From: Accumulibacter sp. | GTDB lineage: Bacteria > Pseudomonadota > Gammaproteobacteria > Burkholderiales > Rhodocyclaceae | Direction of reading: 5' to 3' | Assembly (NCBI RefSeq): GCF_029255285.1 | Contig: NZ_JAPUVI010000113.1 | Location: 1-40,783, forward strand | Length of the DNA: 40,783 bases | Part shown: one piece after another, positions 1 to 9,900 of the stretch | Numbering within the stretch: the first letter of the stretch is position 1 | How the letters are laid out: every line of letters starts with the position of its first letter | Translations under genes and position numbers: made by a program | The notes under the pieces: model-generated | The model's input: only the letters and a program-made list of their open reading frames with translations | The model's database searches: none | What the model was told of the DNA's origin: nothing

Positions 1-758
1 AGCAAGGGGCCGATCAGCTCGAGCCGACCGAGCGCGATTCCCTGGCCGGCGATCGCCGCCTGAATGAGCTGGTCGTACTGGTTGAAGCGATTGACGCCGC
101 GCGGCGGCACGCCTTCCCAACCGAGTGCCGCCAGCCAGTGGTTCCATTGCAGGTGGCGCCGGCGCGCGTCGTCCAACTCGAGCAGGTAGTGCGCCGCGAG
201 GTCGGCGGCCGTTTCCAGACGTTTGCGGCCGATTGCCGGCGAGGCGACCGGCGCGATGGTTTCGCCGAACAGGCGGCTGGCGCCGGCCGGCGCCGCGGCC
301 GAGGGACAGTAGCGGATCGCCAGATCGATGCCTTCGTGGCGCAGGTCGAGCAGACGGTTGTCGGCCGCCACGTGGACTTCGATGTCGGGCTGCGCCCGCT
401 GGAAAGCGGCCAGTCGCGGCAGCAACCAAAGGCCGATGACGCCGATACTGGCGGTCAGCGTCACCGGGCGCCGCTGGGCCGCGAAAACGATGTCGCCGAC
501 GATGTCCTGCAGTTGCTGCATGGCGCTGTCGGCACGCAGGAACAAACGCTCGCCTTCGGGCGTGAAGGCGACCGAGCGGTGGCCGCGGACCAGCAGCCGG
601 ACGCCGAGCACTTCCTCGAGACCCTGCACCTGCCGGCTGACGGCCGATTGCGTGAGACACAGGTCGGCCGCCGCGAGCGTGATGCTCATACGCCGCCCGA
701 CGGCGACAAAGCCACGGACGAGATCGAGCGAAGGCAGGCGGACGAGCGGCACCGGCAT
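1..758 (-). CDS. LysR-family transcriptional regulator (3' end beyond window)
   Basis: Reading the minus strand from the ATG at 758 gives an uninterrupted frame to the window edge, about 252 residues of a usual 300. The N-terminal winged helix is clear: residues 8-65 include the recognition-helix pattern LTQSAVSRQVQGLEE, followed by a RGHRSVAFTPEGE wing typical of the GcvA-like LysR subgroup. The effector-binding domain follows, with the usual GVIGLWLLPRLAAFQRAQPD and LDLRHEGIDLAIRYC segments. LysR proteins bind DNA as tetramers and respond to small ligands; the ligand here is unknown. The gene lies 76 bp downstream of lnt on the same strand but is probably independent of that envelope operon. 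The missing C-terminus lies outside the window, so this is not evidence of a broken gene. Confidence 0.9.
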   Translation of the reverse strand, partial: MPVPLVRLPSLDLVRGFVAVGRRMSITLAAADLCLTQSAVSRQVQGLEEVLGVRLLVRGHRSVAFTPEGERLFLRADSAMQQLQDIVGDIVFAAQRRPVTLTASIGVIGLWLLPRLAAFQRAQPDIEVHVAADNRLLDLRHEGIDLAIRYCPSAAAPAGASRLFGETIAPVASPAIGRKRLETAADLAAHYLLELDDARRRHLQWNHWLAALGWEGVPPRGVNRFNQYDQLIQAAIAGQGIALGRLELIGPL

Positions 759-834
759 CGTTTGAACTCTTCAGGAAAAGGGACGATTGTCGCGCAAAGC
801 GGTTCTACTGCTCACATCATTCACGGCGCGCGCG

Positions 835-2367
835 TCAGACCCTTTGCCACGCCGCCCGGCGGCTCGCCAGAACGACGGCGAGCAGGGCGAGCGTGATGAT
901 CGGCCAGTTGCCCCAGCGAACGTAGGGCGTCGCTCCGGAATAGCCCTGCACTTCGCCGACCAGAGCGCCGCGGCTGAAGGCGGGCAGCCGTGAACGCACC
1001 TGGCCGTCGACGTCCACGATCGCGGTCATGCCGGTGTTGGTCGCGCGCAACATCATGCGACCGCTTTCGAGGGCGCGCATCTGCGCGATCTGCAGGTGCT
1101 GCGCCGGCGCCAGCGAGTCGCCGAACCAGGCGACGTTGGAGAGGTTGACCAGCAGCGTGGCGGTCGGTAGTGCGCCAATGATCTCCGGACCGAAGGCGTC
1201 TTCGTAGCAAATGTTGACCGCGACCTGCTGGCCGGCCAGGCGCAGCGGGGCCTGCGTCGGAGAGCCAGCGCTGAAGTCCGACATCGGGATGTTCGCCAGT
1301 GCCATGAACCAGGCGAAGCCGGCCGGGACGAACTCGCCGAAAGGCACCAGGTGGCGCTTGTCGTAGCGCTGCCGGCCGCTGGCACCGAGGCTCAGCGCGC
1401 TGTTGAAGGCCTGCCCATCCTCGGCGACGGCGATGCCGAACAGCAGGTCGCCCTGTCGGCGAAGGGCGAGTTGCCGCAGGGCGTCGAGGTAGTCGCCGGG
1501 TACCTGGTCGAGAAAGGCCGGCAGGGCGGTTTCGGGCAACACCGTGAGTTGTGCCGGATTGTCGAGCGCCAGGCGATAGTAGGTGCGCAGCGAGTCGACG
1601 AAACGTTCGGGCCGCCACTTCATTTCCTGCGCGACGTTGCCCTGCAACAGGGCGACGGACAGGGTTTCGCCGGTCGCTTGCGTCCAGCGCTGTTCGCGCA
1701 GCAAGCCGCCAGTGCCCAACAACACGGCGCTGGCCAGCAGCGGTAGCGCCGGGCACCAGCGCAGCCAGCTGCGCGTGCCGCAGGCCTCGCTCGCTAGCCA
1801 GCGGCGGACGACTTCGAAGAGCAGGGCGCCGAGCAGCGCCGAGAGCAGCGAAACACCATGCAGCCCGAACAGCGGAGCATAGCCGGCGAGCGGACTGGGT
1901 GGTGTCTGCGAATAGCCGGCGACGAGCCAGGGGAAACCCGTGAAGGCCCAGGTGCGCGCCCAGTCGGCCAGCGTCCATAAGCCGGCGAAGAGTAGCGCGC
2001 GGCGCAACCAGCCAGCCGTCGCGAGGCGAACGAACAAGGCACCGGCGAGCGCCGGGAAGAGCGCCAGCACGGTGCAGAACAGGAAGGTCGCCAGAACCGC
2101 GAGCCAGGTCGGCATGCCGCCGAAGACGCTTAGGCTGACGTAGATCCAGGAAACGCCGGTCAGGAACAGACCGCCTCCCCAGGCGCCGGCGATCCACGCG
2201 GCGCGGCGCGCACTGCGGAGGCCGTCGGCCTCGGCGCGGAGCAGGCCGAAGAGGCCGCCGAGACTCAGCCAGTTGGCCGCGAACCATCCGCCGGGGGCAA
2301 AGGCCAGGACTCCGGCGGCGCCGAGCAGCAGCGCGCCGAGGCAGCGCCAGGGCAGGCGGCTACTCAG
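835..2367 (-). CDS. lnt: Apolipoprotein N-acyltransferase, non-ATG start
   Basis: Inner-membrane enzyme that adds the third acyl chain to the N-terminal cysteine of lipoproteins. The catalytic triad is visible: Glu in VLPETALPAF (about residue 279), Lys in YDKRHLVPFGEF (337) and Cys in NICYEDAFG (387, the same number as in E. coli). Hydrophobic helices fill the N-terminal 200 residues. The first ATG in frame (2115) would remove about 84 residues, including the conserved segment ending GGGLFLTGVSWIYVS. That segment is encoded upstream without a stop as far as about 2500, but contains no ATG, GTG or TTG. The best start is CTG at 2367 (ATT at 2370 is possible), 6 nt after a GGGGTGG Shine-Dalgarno-like run and overlapping the end of corC. 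The resulting 510 residues match the family length. Confidence 0.9.
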   Translation of the reverse strand: MSSRLPWRCLGALLLGAAGVLAFAPGGWFAANWLSLGGLFGLLRAEADGLRSARRAAWIAGAWGGGLFLTGVSWIYVSLSVFGGMPTWLAVLATFLFCTVLALFPALAGALFVRLATAGWLRRALLFAGLWTLADWARTWAFTGFPWLVAGYSQTPPSPLAGYAPLFGLHGVSLLSALLGALLFEVVRRWLASEACGTRSWLRWCPALPLLASAVLLGTGGLLREQRWTQATGETLSVALLQGNVAQEMKWRPERFVDSLRTYYRLALDNPAQLTVLPETALPAFLDQVPGDYLDALRQLALRRQGDLLFGIAVAEDGQAFNSALSLGASGRQRYDKRHLVPFGEFVPAGFAWFMALANIPMSDFSAGSPTQAPLRLAGQQVAVNICYEDAFGPEIIGALPTATLLVNLSNVAWFGDSLAPAQHLQIAQMRALESGRMMLRATNTGMTAIVDVDGQVRSRLPAFSRGALVGEVQGYSGATPYVRWGNWPIITLALLAVVLASRRAAWQRV

Positions 2368-3205
2368 AATCGTCCACCCCGACGGGTGTCGAGACGACCA
2401 GCGTGTAGATGCGCCGGCTATCGGCGCGCAAGACCTGAAAGCGCGTGCCGTCGATGACGATCGTCTCGTTGAACAGCGGTACGCGGCCCAGGTGATGCAG
2501 GATCAGGCCGGCGACCGTGTGGCATTTTTCGTCGCTGAAACGGGTCCCGAGCGCGGCGTTGAAATCCGCCACGGTGGTCTGCGCCTTGACGCGATAGAAG
2601 CCGTTCTGGTCGAGTTGAATGTTGTCGTCGGCTTCATCGAAATCGTATTCGTCGGCGATTTCTCCGACGATCTGTTCGAGTACGTCCTCGATCGTGATCA
2701 GACCGGCGATTCCCGCATATTCGTCGATGACGATCGCCATGTGGTTGCGCGAGACGCGGAATTCGCGCAGCAGGACGTCGAGGCGCTTGAACTTCGGAAT
2801 GAACACCGCCGGACGTACCCACTCGCGCAACTGGAAGGGAGATTCACGTCGCACGCGCAGCAGATCCTTGGCGAGCAAGATGCCGACGACGTGGTCGCGG
2901 TTACCGTCGATGACCGGAAAACGTGAGTGGGCCGTCGTGTTCACCCGTTCGACGACTTCCTCGAACGAGTCGGTGACGTCGACGACTTCCATTTGCGGGC
3001 GCGGCACCATGACGTCACGAACGGTCAGTTCGGAGGCGGCGAGCGCGCCCTCGGTGATGCTCAGGGCGTCGGCGTCGAGCAGTTTGCGCTGGTGCGCCGC
3101 TTGCAGCAGTTGCATCAGTTGTTCGCGGTCCTCCGGTTCGCGCACCAGGAGCGAGGAAAGACGTTCGAAAAATCCGGGTTTGCCGCTTGGCGTACTGCTA
3201 TCCAT
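2360..3205 (-). CDS. corC: CorC/HlyC-type CBS-domain transporter-associated protein
   Basis: 281 residues, the usual length for the soluble CorC (YbeX) subfamily. Order: N-terminal helical region (1-65); two CBS domains (about 65-190), with VRDVMVPRPQM opening the first and FRVSRNHMAIVIDEYAG and GLITIEDVLEQIVGEI in the second; and a C-terminal CorC_HlyC domain (about 205-275). CBS pairs bind adenine nucleotides. YbeX has been linked to magnesium/cobalt homeostasis and, in E. coli, to ribosome metabolism. It sits between ybeY and lnt exactly as in enterobacteria, and its last codons overlap the proposed lnt start. The ATG at 3205 is the only sensible start. There is no transmembrane segment, so it is likely cytoplasmic. 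Confidence 0.92.
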   Translation of the reverse strand: MDSSTPSGKPGFFERLSSLLVREPEDREQLMQLLQAAHQRKLLDADALSITEGALAASELTVRDVMVPRPQMEVVDVTDSFEEVVERVNTTAHSRFPVIDGNRDHVVGILLAKDLLRVRRESPFQLREWVRPAVFIPKFKRLDVLLREFRVSRNHMAIVIDEYAGIAGLITIEDVLEQIVGEIADEYDFDEADDNIQLDQNGFYRVKAQTTVADFNAALGTRFSDEKCHTVAGLILHHLGRVPLFNETIVIDGTRFQVLRADSRRIYTLVVSTPVGVDDSE

Positions 3206-3307
3206 AGCTACCTTAAGATGAATGAGGAGTCAGCGGGTCCAGGCGGCGGCGAATTCTCACCGCGCGTGATCTATGCGTCGAAACCGCCGTTCGGCGCCGC
3301 TGACGTC

Positions 3308-3772
3308 TCACGACTCTGCCGCGTAAGGGTCAGGATAACCCAGCGCCGCCAGAATCCTGCGCTCGCGGTCTTCCATTGCGGACGCTTGCTCGACACTCGC
3401 CTCGTGGTCGTCGCCCAGCAGGTGCAACAGTCCGTGCACGACCAGATGCGCGTAGTGCGCCTCGAGTGACTTGCCCTGCTCGGCGGCTTCGCGCGCCACG
3501 ACCGGAGCGCACAACACCAGGTCGCCGCTGACTATTGGCTGCCGGGTATATGGGAAAGACAAGACATTGGTCGCGTAGTCCTGGCGACGATAGTCGTGAT
3601 TCAGGCGCCGACCTTCGTCCGCGTCGACGAAGCGCAGGGTGACTGCGGCACGGCATCGACCATCGACGTCGATGGCGGCGCGTAGCCAGGCGCGCAGTTG
3701 TGACTTCTTCGGCAGCTTGTTGCGCGGGCAGGCGTACTGCACGCTGAGTTGGAGCCGCTTAGTTGCCGACAC
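3308..3772 (-). CDS. ybeY: Endoribonuclease YbeY (rRNA maturation)
   Basis: Single-strand endoribonuclease needed for 16S rRNA 3'-end maturation and ribosome quality control. The family zinc motif H-x3-H-x5-H is present as [15 protein letters not shown] near the C-terminus. The conserved [18 protein letters not shown] and [11 protein letters not shown] segments precede it. The frame is open from an ATG at 3823, which would make 171 residues and overlap phoH by 65 bp with a basic, unconserved leader. I prefer the GTG at 3772, which gives 154 residues (the usual size) and overlaps the end of phoH by only 14 bp. The gene is part of the miaB-phoH-ybeY-corC-lnt operon. Confidence 0.93.
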   Translation of the reverse strand: MSATKRLQLSVQYACPRNKLPKKSQLRAWLRAAIDVDGRCRAAVTLRFVDADEGRRLNHDYRRQDYATNVLSFPYTRQPIVSGDLVLCAPVVAREAAEQGKSLEAHYAHLVVHGLLHLLGDDHEASVEQASAMEDRERRILAALGYPDPYAAES

Positions 3773-4781
3773 GCTGGGCCGCCGCCGCTTCCCGTGCTTC
3801 GAGCGCCGCAGTGTGTGCTTCATAGGCCGAAACGATGCGCGCCACCAGCGGGTGACGGACGACGTCCTCCTTGAGGAACTCGGTGAAAGCGATGCCCCGG
3901 ACCTCGCGGAGAATCTGGCGAGCCTCGATCAGGCCGCTCTTCTGGCCGCGTTGCAGGTCGATCTGCGTGACGTCGCCGGTGACCACCGCCCGGGCGCCGA
4001 TACCGATGCGCGTCAGGAACATCTTCATCTGTTCGGGCGTCGTGTTCTGCGCTTCGTCGAGAATGATGAAAGCGTGGTTCAAGGTGCGGCCGCGCATGTA
4101 GGCGAGCGGCGCGATCTCGATCGAACCGCGCTCGAACAGCTTGCCGACACGCTCGAATCCCATCAGGTCGTAGAGCGCGTCGTAGAGTGGTCGCAGATAG
4201 GGGTCGACCTTCTGTGCCAAGTCGCCGGGCAGGAAACCCAGACGCTCGCCGGCCTCGACCGCCGGTCGGGTGAGCACGATACGTTGTACCAGTTCGCGCT
4301 CGAACGCGTCGACCGCCGAAGCGACTGCCAGGTAGGTCTTGCCGGTACCGGCTGGGCCGGTACCGAAGGTGATGTCGTGTTCCTGTATGTTTCTGAGGTA
4401 TTCGATCTGACGCGGCGTCCGGCCGTGCAGCTCGCTCTTGCGCGTCATCAGGGCCGGCGAGACACCGCCGCCGGAGGAAATGTTGCGCACCGGGCGGTTG
4501 AGCAGTTCGATCAGGCCGAGTTGGATCTCATCGACCGACAGCGTGTCCTTGGCTTGGGCGTAAAACTGCTGCAGCGCCTCGGAAGCGCGTCCCGTCTGTA
4601 AGGCCTCGCCACGCAGGGTGAAGCGCTCGCCGCGCCGGGCGATGGTGACGTCGAGCGCGGTTTCGATCTGTCGCAGATTCTCGTCGAGCGGACCGCACAG
4701 GTTGGCGAGCTGCTTGTTGTTGACCGGCGACAGCAGCAGTTCCGTGGTCCGGGTTTTGGCGCTGGCTGAGGTTTCACTCAT
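3759..4781 (-). CDS. ybeZ: PhoH-like ATPase (YbeZ)
   Basis: 340-residue PhoH-family P-loop ATPase. Walker A is GPAGTGKT (residues 142-149) and Walker B is [16 protein letters not shown] (around 236-250). An N-terminal KH-like RNA-binding region precedes the ATPase domain, as in YbeZ. In E. coli, YbeZ partners with YbeY in RNA metabolism, which fits the adjacent ybeY. Its ATG at 4781 overlaps the stop of miaB by 4 nt (ATGA), which suggests translational coupling. All motifs are intact and the length is normal. The exact nucleic-acid role in this organism is inferred from the family. Confidence 0.93.
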   Translation of the reverse strand: MSETSASAKTRTTELLLSPVNNKQLANLCGPLDENLRQIETALDVTIARRGERFTLRGEALQTGRASEALQQFYAQAKDTLSVDEIQLGLIELLNRPVRNISSGGGVSPALMTRKSELHGRTPRQIEYLRNIQEHDITFGTGPAGTGKTYLAVASAVDAFERELVQRIVLTRPAVEAGERLGFLPGDLAQKVDPYLRPLYDALYDLMGFERVGKLFERGSIEIAPLAYMRGRTLNHAFIILDEAQNTTPEQMKMFLTRIGIGARAVVTGDVTQIDLQRGQKSGLIEARQILREVRGIAFTEFLKEDVVRHPLVARIVSAYEAHTAALEAREAAAAQRVGN

Positions 4782-6148
4782 GACGGTCGGTCGCCGGCGA
4801 GCTCGCCGCGCAGCGAATGCGGCATCGCCGACGTGATACGCACATCGACGAAGCGATCTAGCCAGGAACTACAGTCCTCGGTGCCGGCGGCGAAATTGAC
4901 CACCCGATTGTTGTCGGTGCGGCCGGCGAGTTGCTGGCCGTCCTTTTTCGAGAGTCCTTCGACCAGCACGCGTTGCACCGTGCCGACCATGGCGGCGGAA
5001 ACTGCCTGGGCCAGTTCGTCGATGCGCGCCTGCAGCCGCTGCAGACGCTCCAGCTTGAGTGCCTGCGGCGTGTCGTCGGACAGTTCGGCAGCGGGCGTGC
5101 CTGGCCGCGCACTGTAGAGAAAAGAGAACGAGGCGTCGAAGCCGACATCGTCGATCAGTTTCATTGTCTTCTCGAAATCGTCGGCCGTTTCGCCAGGAAA
5201 ACCGACGATGAAGTCAGACGACAGCGACAGATCGGGGCGAGCAGCACGCAAGCGGCGCACCAGGCTCTTGTATTCGAGCGCCGTATAGCCGCGCTTCATC
5301 GCCGCCAGCACTCGGTCGGAGCCGGATTGCACCGGCAGATGCAGGTGCGAGACCAGTTTCGGAACGCTGGCATAAACGTCGATCAGACGCTGCGACACCT
5401 CGCGTGGATGCGAGGTGGTGTAGCGGATGCGCTCGATGCCGGGGATCTCGGCGATGTACTCGATGAGCAGTGCCAGGTCGGCCGCCTCGTCACCGGCTGG
5501 CGCATGCCCGCCGCTGTTCATGGCGCCGCGGTAGGCGTTGACATTCTGTCCGAGCAGGGTGACTTCGCGAACGCCCTGCGCGGCCAGGCCGGCGACTTCG
5601 GTCAGCACGTCGTCGAAAGGTCGCGACACTTCCTCGCCGCGCGTATAGGGAACGATGCAGAACGAGCAGAACTTGCTGCAGCCTTCCATGATCGAGACGA
5701 AGGCCGCCGTTCCCGCGACGCGGGCCGGCGGCAGATGGTCGAATTTCTCGATCTCGGGAAAGGAAATGTCGACCTGCGACTTGCCCAGCCGGCGGCGGTC
5801 AGCGATCAGTTGCGGCAACCGGTGAAGCGTTTGTGGTCCGAAAACGACGTCGACGTAGGGCGCGCGGGCAACGATCGCCGCGCCCTCCTGGCTCGCCACG
5901 CAACCCCCGACGCCGATCACCAGATCCGGATTGGCCAGCTTCAGCCGACGTACGCGGCCGAGGTCGTGAAAAACGCGCTCCTGCGCTTTCTCGCGCACCG
6001 AGCAGGTATTGAAGAGGATGATGTCGGCGTCTTCCGGCGTATCGGTCTTGACGATATCCTCGGAGGCGGCGAGCACATCGGCCATCTTGTCTGAATCGTA
6101 TTCGTTCATCTGGCAGCCGAAGGTGCGGATGAACACTTTTCTTGCCAT
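4778..6148 (-). CDS. miaB: tRNA-2-methylthio-N6-dimethylallyladenosine synthase
   Basis: Radical-SAM methylthiotransferase that converts i6A37 to ms2i6A37 in tRNAs reading UNN codons. The 456 residues show the full architecture: an N-terminal UPF0004 domain with auxiliary-cluster cysteines C12, C49 and C83; the radical-SAM CxxxCxxC motif at C157, C161 and C164 (CSKFCSFC); and a C-terminal TRAM domain (about 375-445). Cysteine positions match E. coli MiaB almost exactly. The ATG at 6148 lies 12 nt beyond the stop of the upstream small hypothetical gene, so the two are probably co-transcribed from the promoter at 6530-6559. No abnormality was seen. Confidence 0.96.
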   Translation of the reverse strand: MARKVFIRTFGCQMNEYDSDKMADVLAASEDIVKTDTPEDADIILFNTCSVREKAQERVFHDLGRVRRLKLANPDLVIGVGGCVASQEGAAIVARAPYVDVVFGPQTLHRLPQLIADRRRLGKSQVDISFPEIEKFDHLPPARVAGTAAFVSIMEGCSKFCSFCIVPYTRGEEVSRPFDDVLTEVAGLAAQGVREVTLLGQNVNAYRGAMNSGGHAPAGDEAADLALLIEYIAEIPGIERIRYTTSHPREVSQRLIDVYASVPKLVSHLHLPVQSGSDRVLAAMKRGYTALEYKSLVRRLRAARPDLSLSSDFIVGFPGETADDFEKTMKLIDDVGFDASFSFLYSARPGTPAAELSDDTPQALKLERLQRLQARIDELAQAVSAAMVGTVQRVLVEGLSKKDGQQLAGRTDNNRVVNFAAGTEDCSSWLDRFVDVRITSAMPHSLRGELAGDRPS

Positions 6149-6160
6149 CGTTTGGTCGAC

Positions 6161-6523
6161 CTAGCGTGGGCGGGGTGCCGCGGCTTCGCTCGGCGTCAGC
6201 ATCCAGACGCGAAAAACGGCCCCGGAGGCATCGGTGAGATAGACCACGTCGGCCGGCGTCTGGATCTGCATCGGCATCACGATGAGATTCTGCCGGCTGC
6301 GGATCTGCGCTGCCGGGGCCAGTGGCCACGCATGGCCATTGATGATCAGGAAGCCATCGCCGGTCGGCGGTTGCATGACCCCCCGCTTGGCCTCGGGCGG
6401 CAGTGCCCGGGCGATGGCGTTCGGCTCGTACGCCGCCGGCACGTCGGGAGACGGCGTCAGCGCCATCTCGGCGACGGTGCTGAGAATCGCGTACAACAAA
6501 GTGGTGGGAATATCCATCGCCAT
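6161..6523 (-). CDS. Conserved-looking small hypothetical protein, first gene of the miaB operon
   Basis: 120 residues, no recognised domain. The N-terminal 20 residues are moderately hydrophobic. The middle contains GDGFLIINGHAWPLAPAAQIRSRQNLIVMPMQIQTP, which looks like a small beta-rich fold, and the C-terminus is AVFRVWMLTPSE followed by a short Pro/Arg tail. No cysteines and no clear signal peptide are present. The stop is 12 bp before miaB, so it probably leads that operon. The first ATG (6523) lies only 6 nt beyond a perfect -10 element, so this start would give a nearly leaderless mRNA. ATGs at 6517 and 6466 are alternatives. Function unknown. Confidence 0.7.
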   Translation of the reverse strand: MAMDIPTTLLYAILSTVAEMALTPSPDVPAAYEPNAIARALPPEAKRGVMQPPTGDGFLIINGHAWPLAPAAQIRSRQNLIVMPMQIQTPADVVYLTDASGAVFRVWMLTPSEAAAPRPR

Positions 6524-6529
6524 CGGCGC

Positions 6530-6559
6530 ATTATAGACAAGCTGGCCGACTGCTGTCAG
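6530..6559 (-). promoter_or_regulatory. Sigma-70-type promoter of the hypothetical-miaB-phoH-ybeY-corC-lnt operon
   Basis: On the minus strand, CTGACA (6559-6554) and a perfect TATAAT (6535-6530) are separated by 18 nt, close to consensus. The predicted transcription start falls at about 6523, on or next to the first ATG of the hypothetical gene. Inferred from sequence match alone. Confidence 0.7.
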
Positions 6560-6588
6560 CTCCGATTACCTGCCGGCGTCCCCGGGCA

Positions 6589-6618
6589 TTGTGGAAGCGA
6601 CGGCAATCGTCGTAGAAT
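6589..6618 (+). promoter_or_regulatory. Probable promoter of tRNA-Gly
   Basis: TTGTGG (6589-6594) and TAGAAT (6613-6618) are spaced 18 nt apart, with the tRNA beginning 21 nt beyond the -10 element. The -35 match is poor (3 of 6), while the -10 match is good (5 of 6). Confidence 0.4.
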
Positions 6619-6639
6619 GGCCGCCCTCAGACGGTTTTC

Positions 6640-6713
6640 GCGGGCGTCGTATAATGGTAATACCCTAGCTTCCCAAGCTAGAGCCGAGGGTTCGATTCCC
6701 TTCGCCCGCTCCA
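6640..6713 (+). tRNA. tRNA-Gly (anticodon CCC)
   Basis: Complete cloverleaf of 74 nt. The acceptor stem GCGGGCG (6640-6646) pairs with CGCCCGC (6703-6709), followed by discriminator T and an encoded CCA (6711-6713). The anticodon stem CTAGC/GCTAG encloses the loop TTCCCAA, giving anticodon CCC, which reads GGG glycine codons. The T arm has GAGGG, loop TTCGATT and CCCTT. The gene stands alone between the miaB operon and the GGDEF/EAL gene. Confidence 0.95.
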
Positions 6714-6937
6714 TCTCGGTCGGTGGGTTCGCTCACCACTCCGGCCGCGACTGTCATCTGACCATCGTCGCCCCCGTGCCGGAGATCATCCGCTATCCCA
6801 TCGCGTTGACCGCGCTCGACCGCGCCACCTATACTCGATAGCCGCGGTTACCGCTCCGGCGATTGGCGCTTTCCGGACCAACGTCTGGCGACTGCTGGCA
6901 GGAGATCGGGGATGGCGTGCTTCGGCGCTTTATCAGG

Positions 6938-9900
6938 ATGACCGTGAACGGGGTGTCGGCTGGCTCTTCCCGCATGAGCGGCAGGATTCGTGCCGTGCTC
7001 ACGGTGGCGGCCGCGTTTCTGGCGGTGCTGCTGGCGATCTGGATACTCGATCAATGGATCGTCCGGCCGGCTTTTGTCGGTCTCGAACAGGCGCAAGCGT
7101 TGGAAGACGGCCGGCGCGTGCAGGTGGCGATCCAGGGTGAGCTGCGTCAACTGAGCAACGAGCTGGGCGACTGGGCAGAGTGGGACGATGCCTACGCTTT
7201 TACGGAAACCCGTGATCCGGCTTTCATCGCGTCCAATCTTGGCGACTGGCGCGTGCTCGAGAGAACATCGCGCCTCAATCTCTGTTTCATTTTTTCGCGC
7301 GACGGGGAAGTCCTGTACGGCGGCGGGCATGCGTCGCATCTGGGTGGCTCGGTGGTTCCGGCGGCTTTTGCCGGCCGGCCGCCGGCAGTCTGGCCGCTGT
7401 TCCAGCAGCGACTGGAACAGGGACAATCCGACGCCGGACTGTTGGTCACCGAACACGGCCTGCTGCTGCTCGCCGCCCGGCCGATCCTGACGACGCGCGG
7501 AAACGGCCCGGCGCGTGGCATGCTGGTCTTTGGCCGTCTGCTCGACGATTCGCTATTACGCTCTTTGGTTGCCCAGACGCAGGTGAGCTTCGTCTTGCTC
7601 GGGCCGGCGGATCCACGCCTGTCGGCCATTGAAAGCGACTATCTGAGCTCCCTGCCGGCGGGAAAGCCAGTGCTTCGGCCTGGACCGCAGGGAGCCGTGT
7701 TCGTGTACGAAGCGCTTGTCGACCTTGGCGGCCAGTCCGTTGCGCTGTTGCGGACGCCGATACGGCAGGAGATCTCCGCCACGGCGCGGCGCACCAGCCA
7801 AACACTGATGGCGGCGCTCAGCCTGGCGGCGCTGATCCTGTTGCTCGGCGGCGCGTGGCTGCGTACCCGCAGCGGGCGCGTCGCGCTGGCCGAGGGCAAT
7901 GCCGCGGCCTGGGGAACCGCCGCTCTGGTGGCGCTGATTGGCCTGAGCTTGACCTTCGGCCTGTTCGCCGAGTGGCGCGAGCGCAGCCAGCGCGCCTTGA
8001 TGCGCGACTTCGAGGCCGCAGCTTCGGAACAGGCCGAGCGGGTTTTCGGGGCGATTCGGCACAACCTGGAAGATCTTGATACCGTGCGCCGGTTTTTCGA
8101 CGGTGCTTCGGTGGTCAGCCGCCGTCAGTTTCGCGACTTCGTAACGCCGATCCTCGAGCACCGCCGTTGGCAGGCGCTCGAGTGGCTGCCACGCGTACCG
8201 CAGTACCAACGGGCAGCCTGGGAGGCGGCGGCGCAGCACGACGGCCTGCCCGGATTTCGCTTTACCGAGCGTGACGCCCAGGGGCGTTTGATGCCCGCCA
8301 GCGAACGCCCCGAGTATTTTCCCGTCTACTATCTCGAACCTTACGCCGGCAATGCCGCTGCCCTGGGCTTTGCTCCCCCCCCAGAGCACCCGGCGCGAGG
8401 CGCCACGCTGGCCGCGGCGCGCGACCATGGTCGGATGGCGGTCAGCGGTCGTTACGTGCTGGTGCAGGACTCGGCGGCCAAGGCGCGTTTCTCGATTCTG
8501 GTCTTCGCGCCGGTTTACCGTGGGCCGTCGGTGCCGGGCGACGTGGCCGAGCGCCGCCGGCAACTGCGCGGCTTCGTTCTTGGGGTGATGCGTGTCGGCG
8601 AAATGGTGGATGAGGCACTGCAAGCGCTTCCGTCGCAACCTCTGGCATTCCGCGTCTTCGATCTGACGGCGGAGAGCGCGCAAGGCTGGCTGTACGACTA
8701 CCCTTCGCCGGCGGAGTACCCGGCGGTGAGCGACGCCAACCTGCGATTGCAGCGCGATTTTCCGGTTGCCGACCGCGTCTGGCGTGTCGAAGTCGGCCCC
8801 AGCCCGACTTTCGTCGCTCGCCACCATGACCAGGCTTATCGCTGGATTCCTGTCGGTGGTGGCTTGCTGACGCTGCTTGCGGCGCTCTATTTGTTCGCCT
8901 TGATCTCGCAGCGCCAGCGCGCGGAGCTGCTGGTAAGCGAGCGGACCAGCGCATTGCGGACGAGCGAGGAACGCTTCCGCCAGATCGTCGAGTATGCGCC
9001 CTTCGGTTTCCACTTCTATCGCTTGACCGAGCGTGGCGAGTTGTTGTTCGCCGGCAGCAATCCGGCGGCCGATGCGATCCTCAAACTGGTCCATGCGGAC
9101 TGCCTCGGCAGTCCCCTGGAACAAGTTTTTCCAGGCCTGGTGGCGACCGACATCCCGTCCATTTACCGTCAACTGGCGCAGGCGGGCGGCACGCGCCGAT
9201 GGCGGTCGGTGGACTACCGCGATGAACGGATCACCGGCAGCTTCGAGATGGTCGCCTTTCAGACGGCACCCGGATCGCTCGCCGTAGCTTTTTCCGACAT
9301 CACCGCGATGAAGCTTGCCGAACAGCGCATCGAGCACCTGGCCTACTACGATCCCCTGACCGACTTGCCCAACCGGGCGCTGCTTGCCCAGCGGGCGGAC
9401 TTCGCGCTGGCGTTGGCGGCGCGCCATCGTAACGGCCTGGCGCTGTTGTTCCTCGATCTGGATCAGTTCAAGGAAGTCAATGATTCGCTCGGCCATGCCG
9501 AGGGAGACGCCTTGCTGGTACAAGCGGCGGGGCGTCTGCAGCGCTTGACGCGAATCGAGGATACGGTGTGCCGGCTGGGTGGCGACGAGTTCGTCCTTCT
9601 GCTGCCGGACACCGGCCAGGAGGGTGCGCTGCGGGTGGCCGACAAACTGCTGGCGGCGTTTCGCCAGCCGTTTACCGTGGTTGGACATACGCTGCGAACG
9701 ACCGTTTCGATCGGCATCGCCCTCTACCCGAACGACGGTAGCAGTTTTGCGGAATTGCAGAAAAATGCCGACACGGCGCTCTACCAGGCCAAGCAGGATG
9801 GCCGCAACACACGCGTTTTTTACGATCGGCAGATGAATGCCGCCACGCTCGACCGGCTGGTGTTGGAAAGCGAACTGCGACGAGCCCTGGCGAGCGGGCA

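Noticed and set aside
821-2287. 488-residue minus-strand frame overlapping lnt
   Set aside because: Wrong frame: Arg/Pro-rich, while the neighbouring frame carries the full Lnt catalytic triad.
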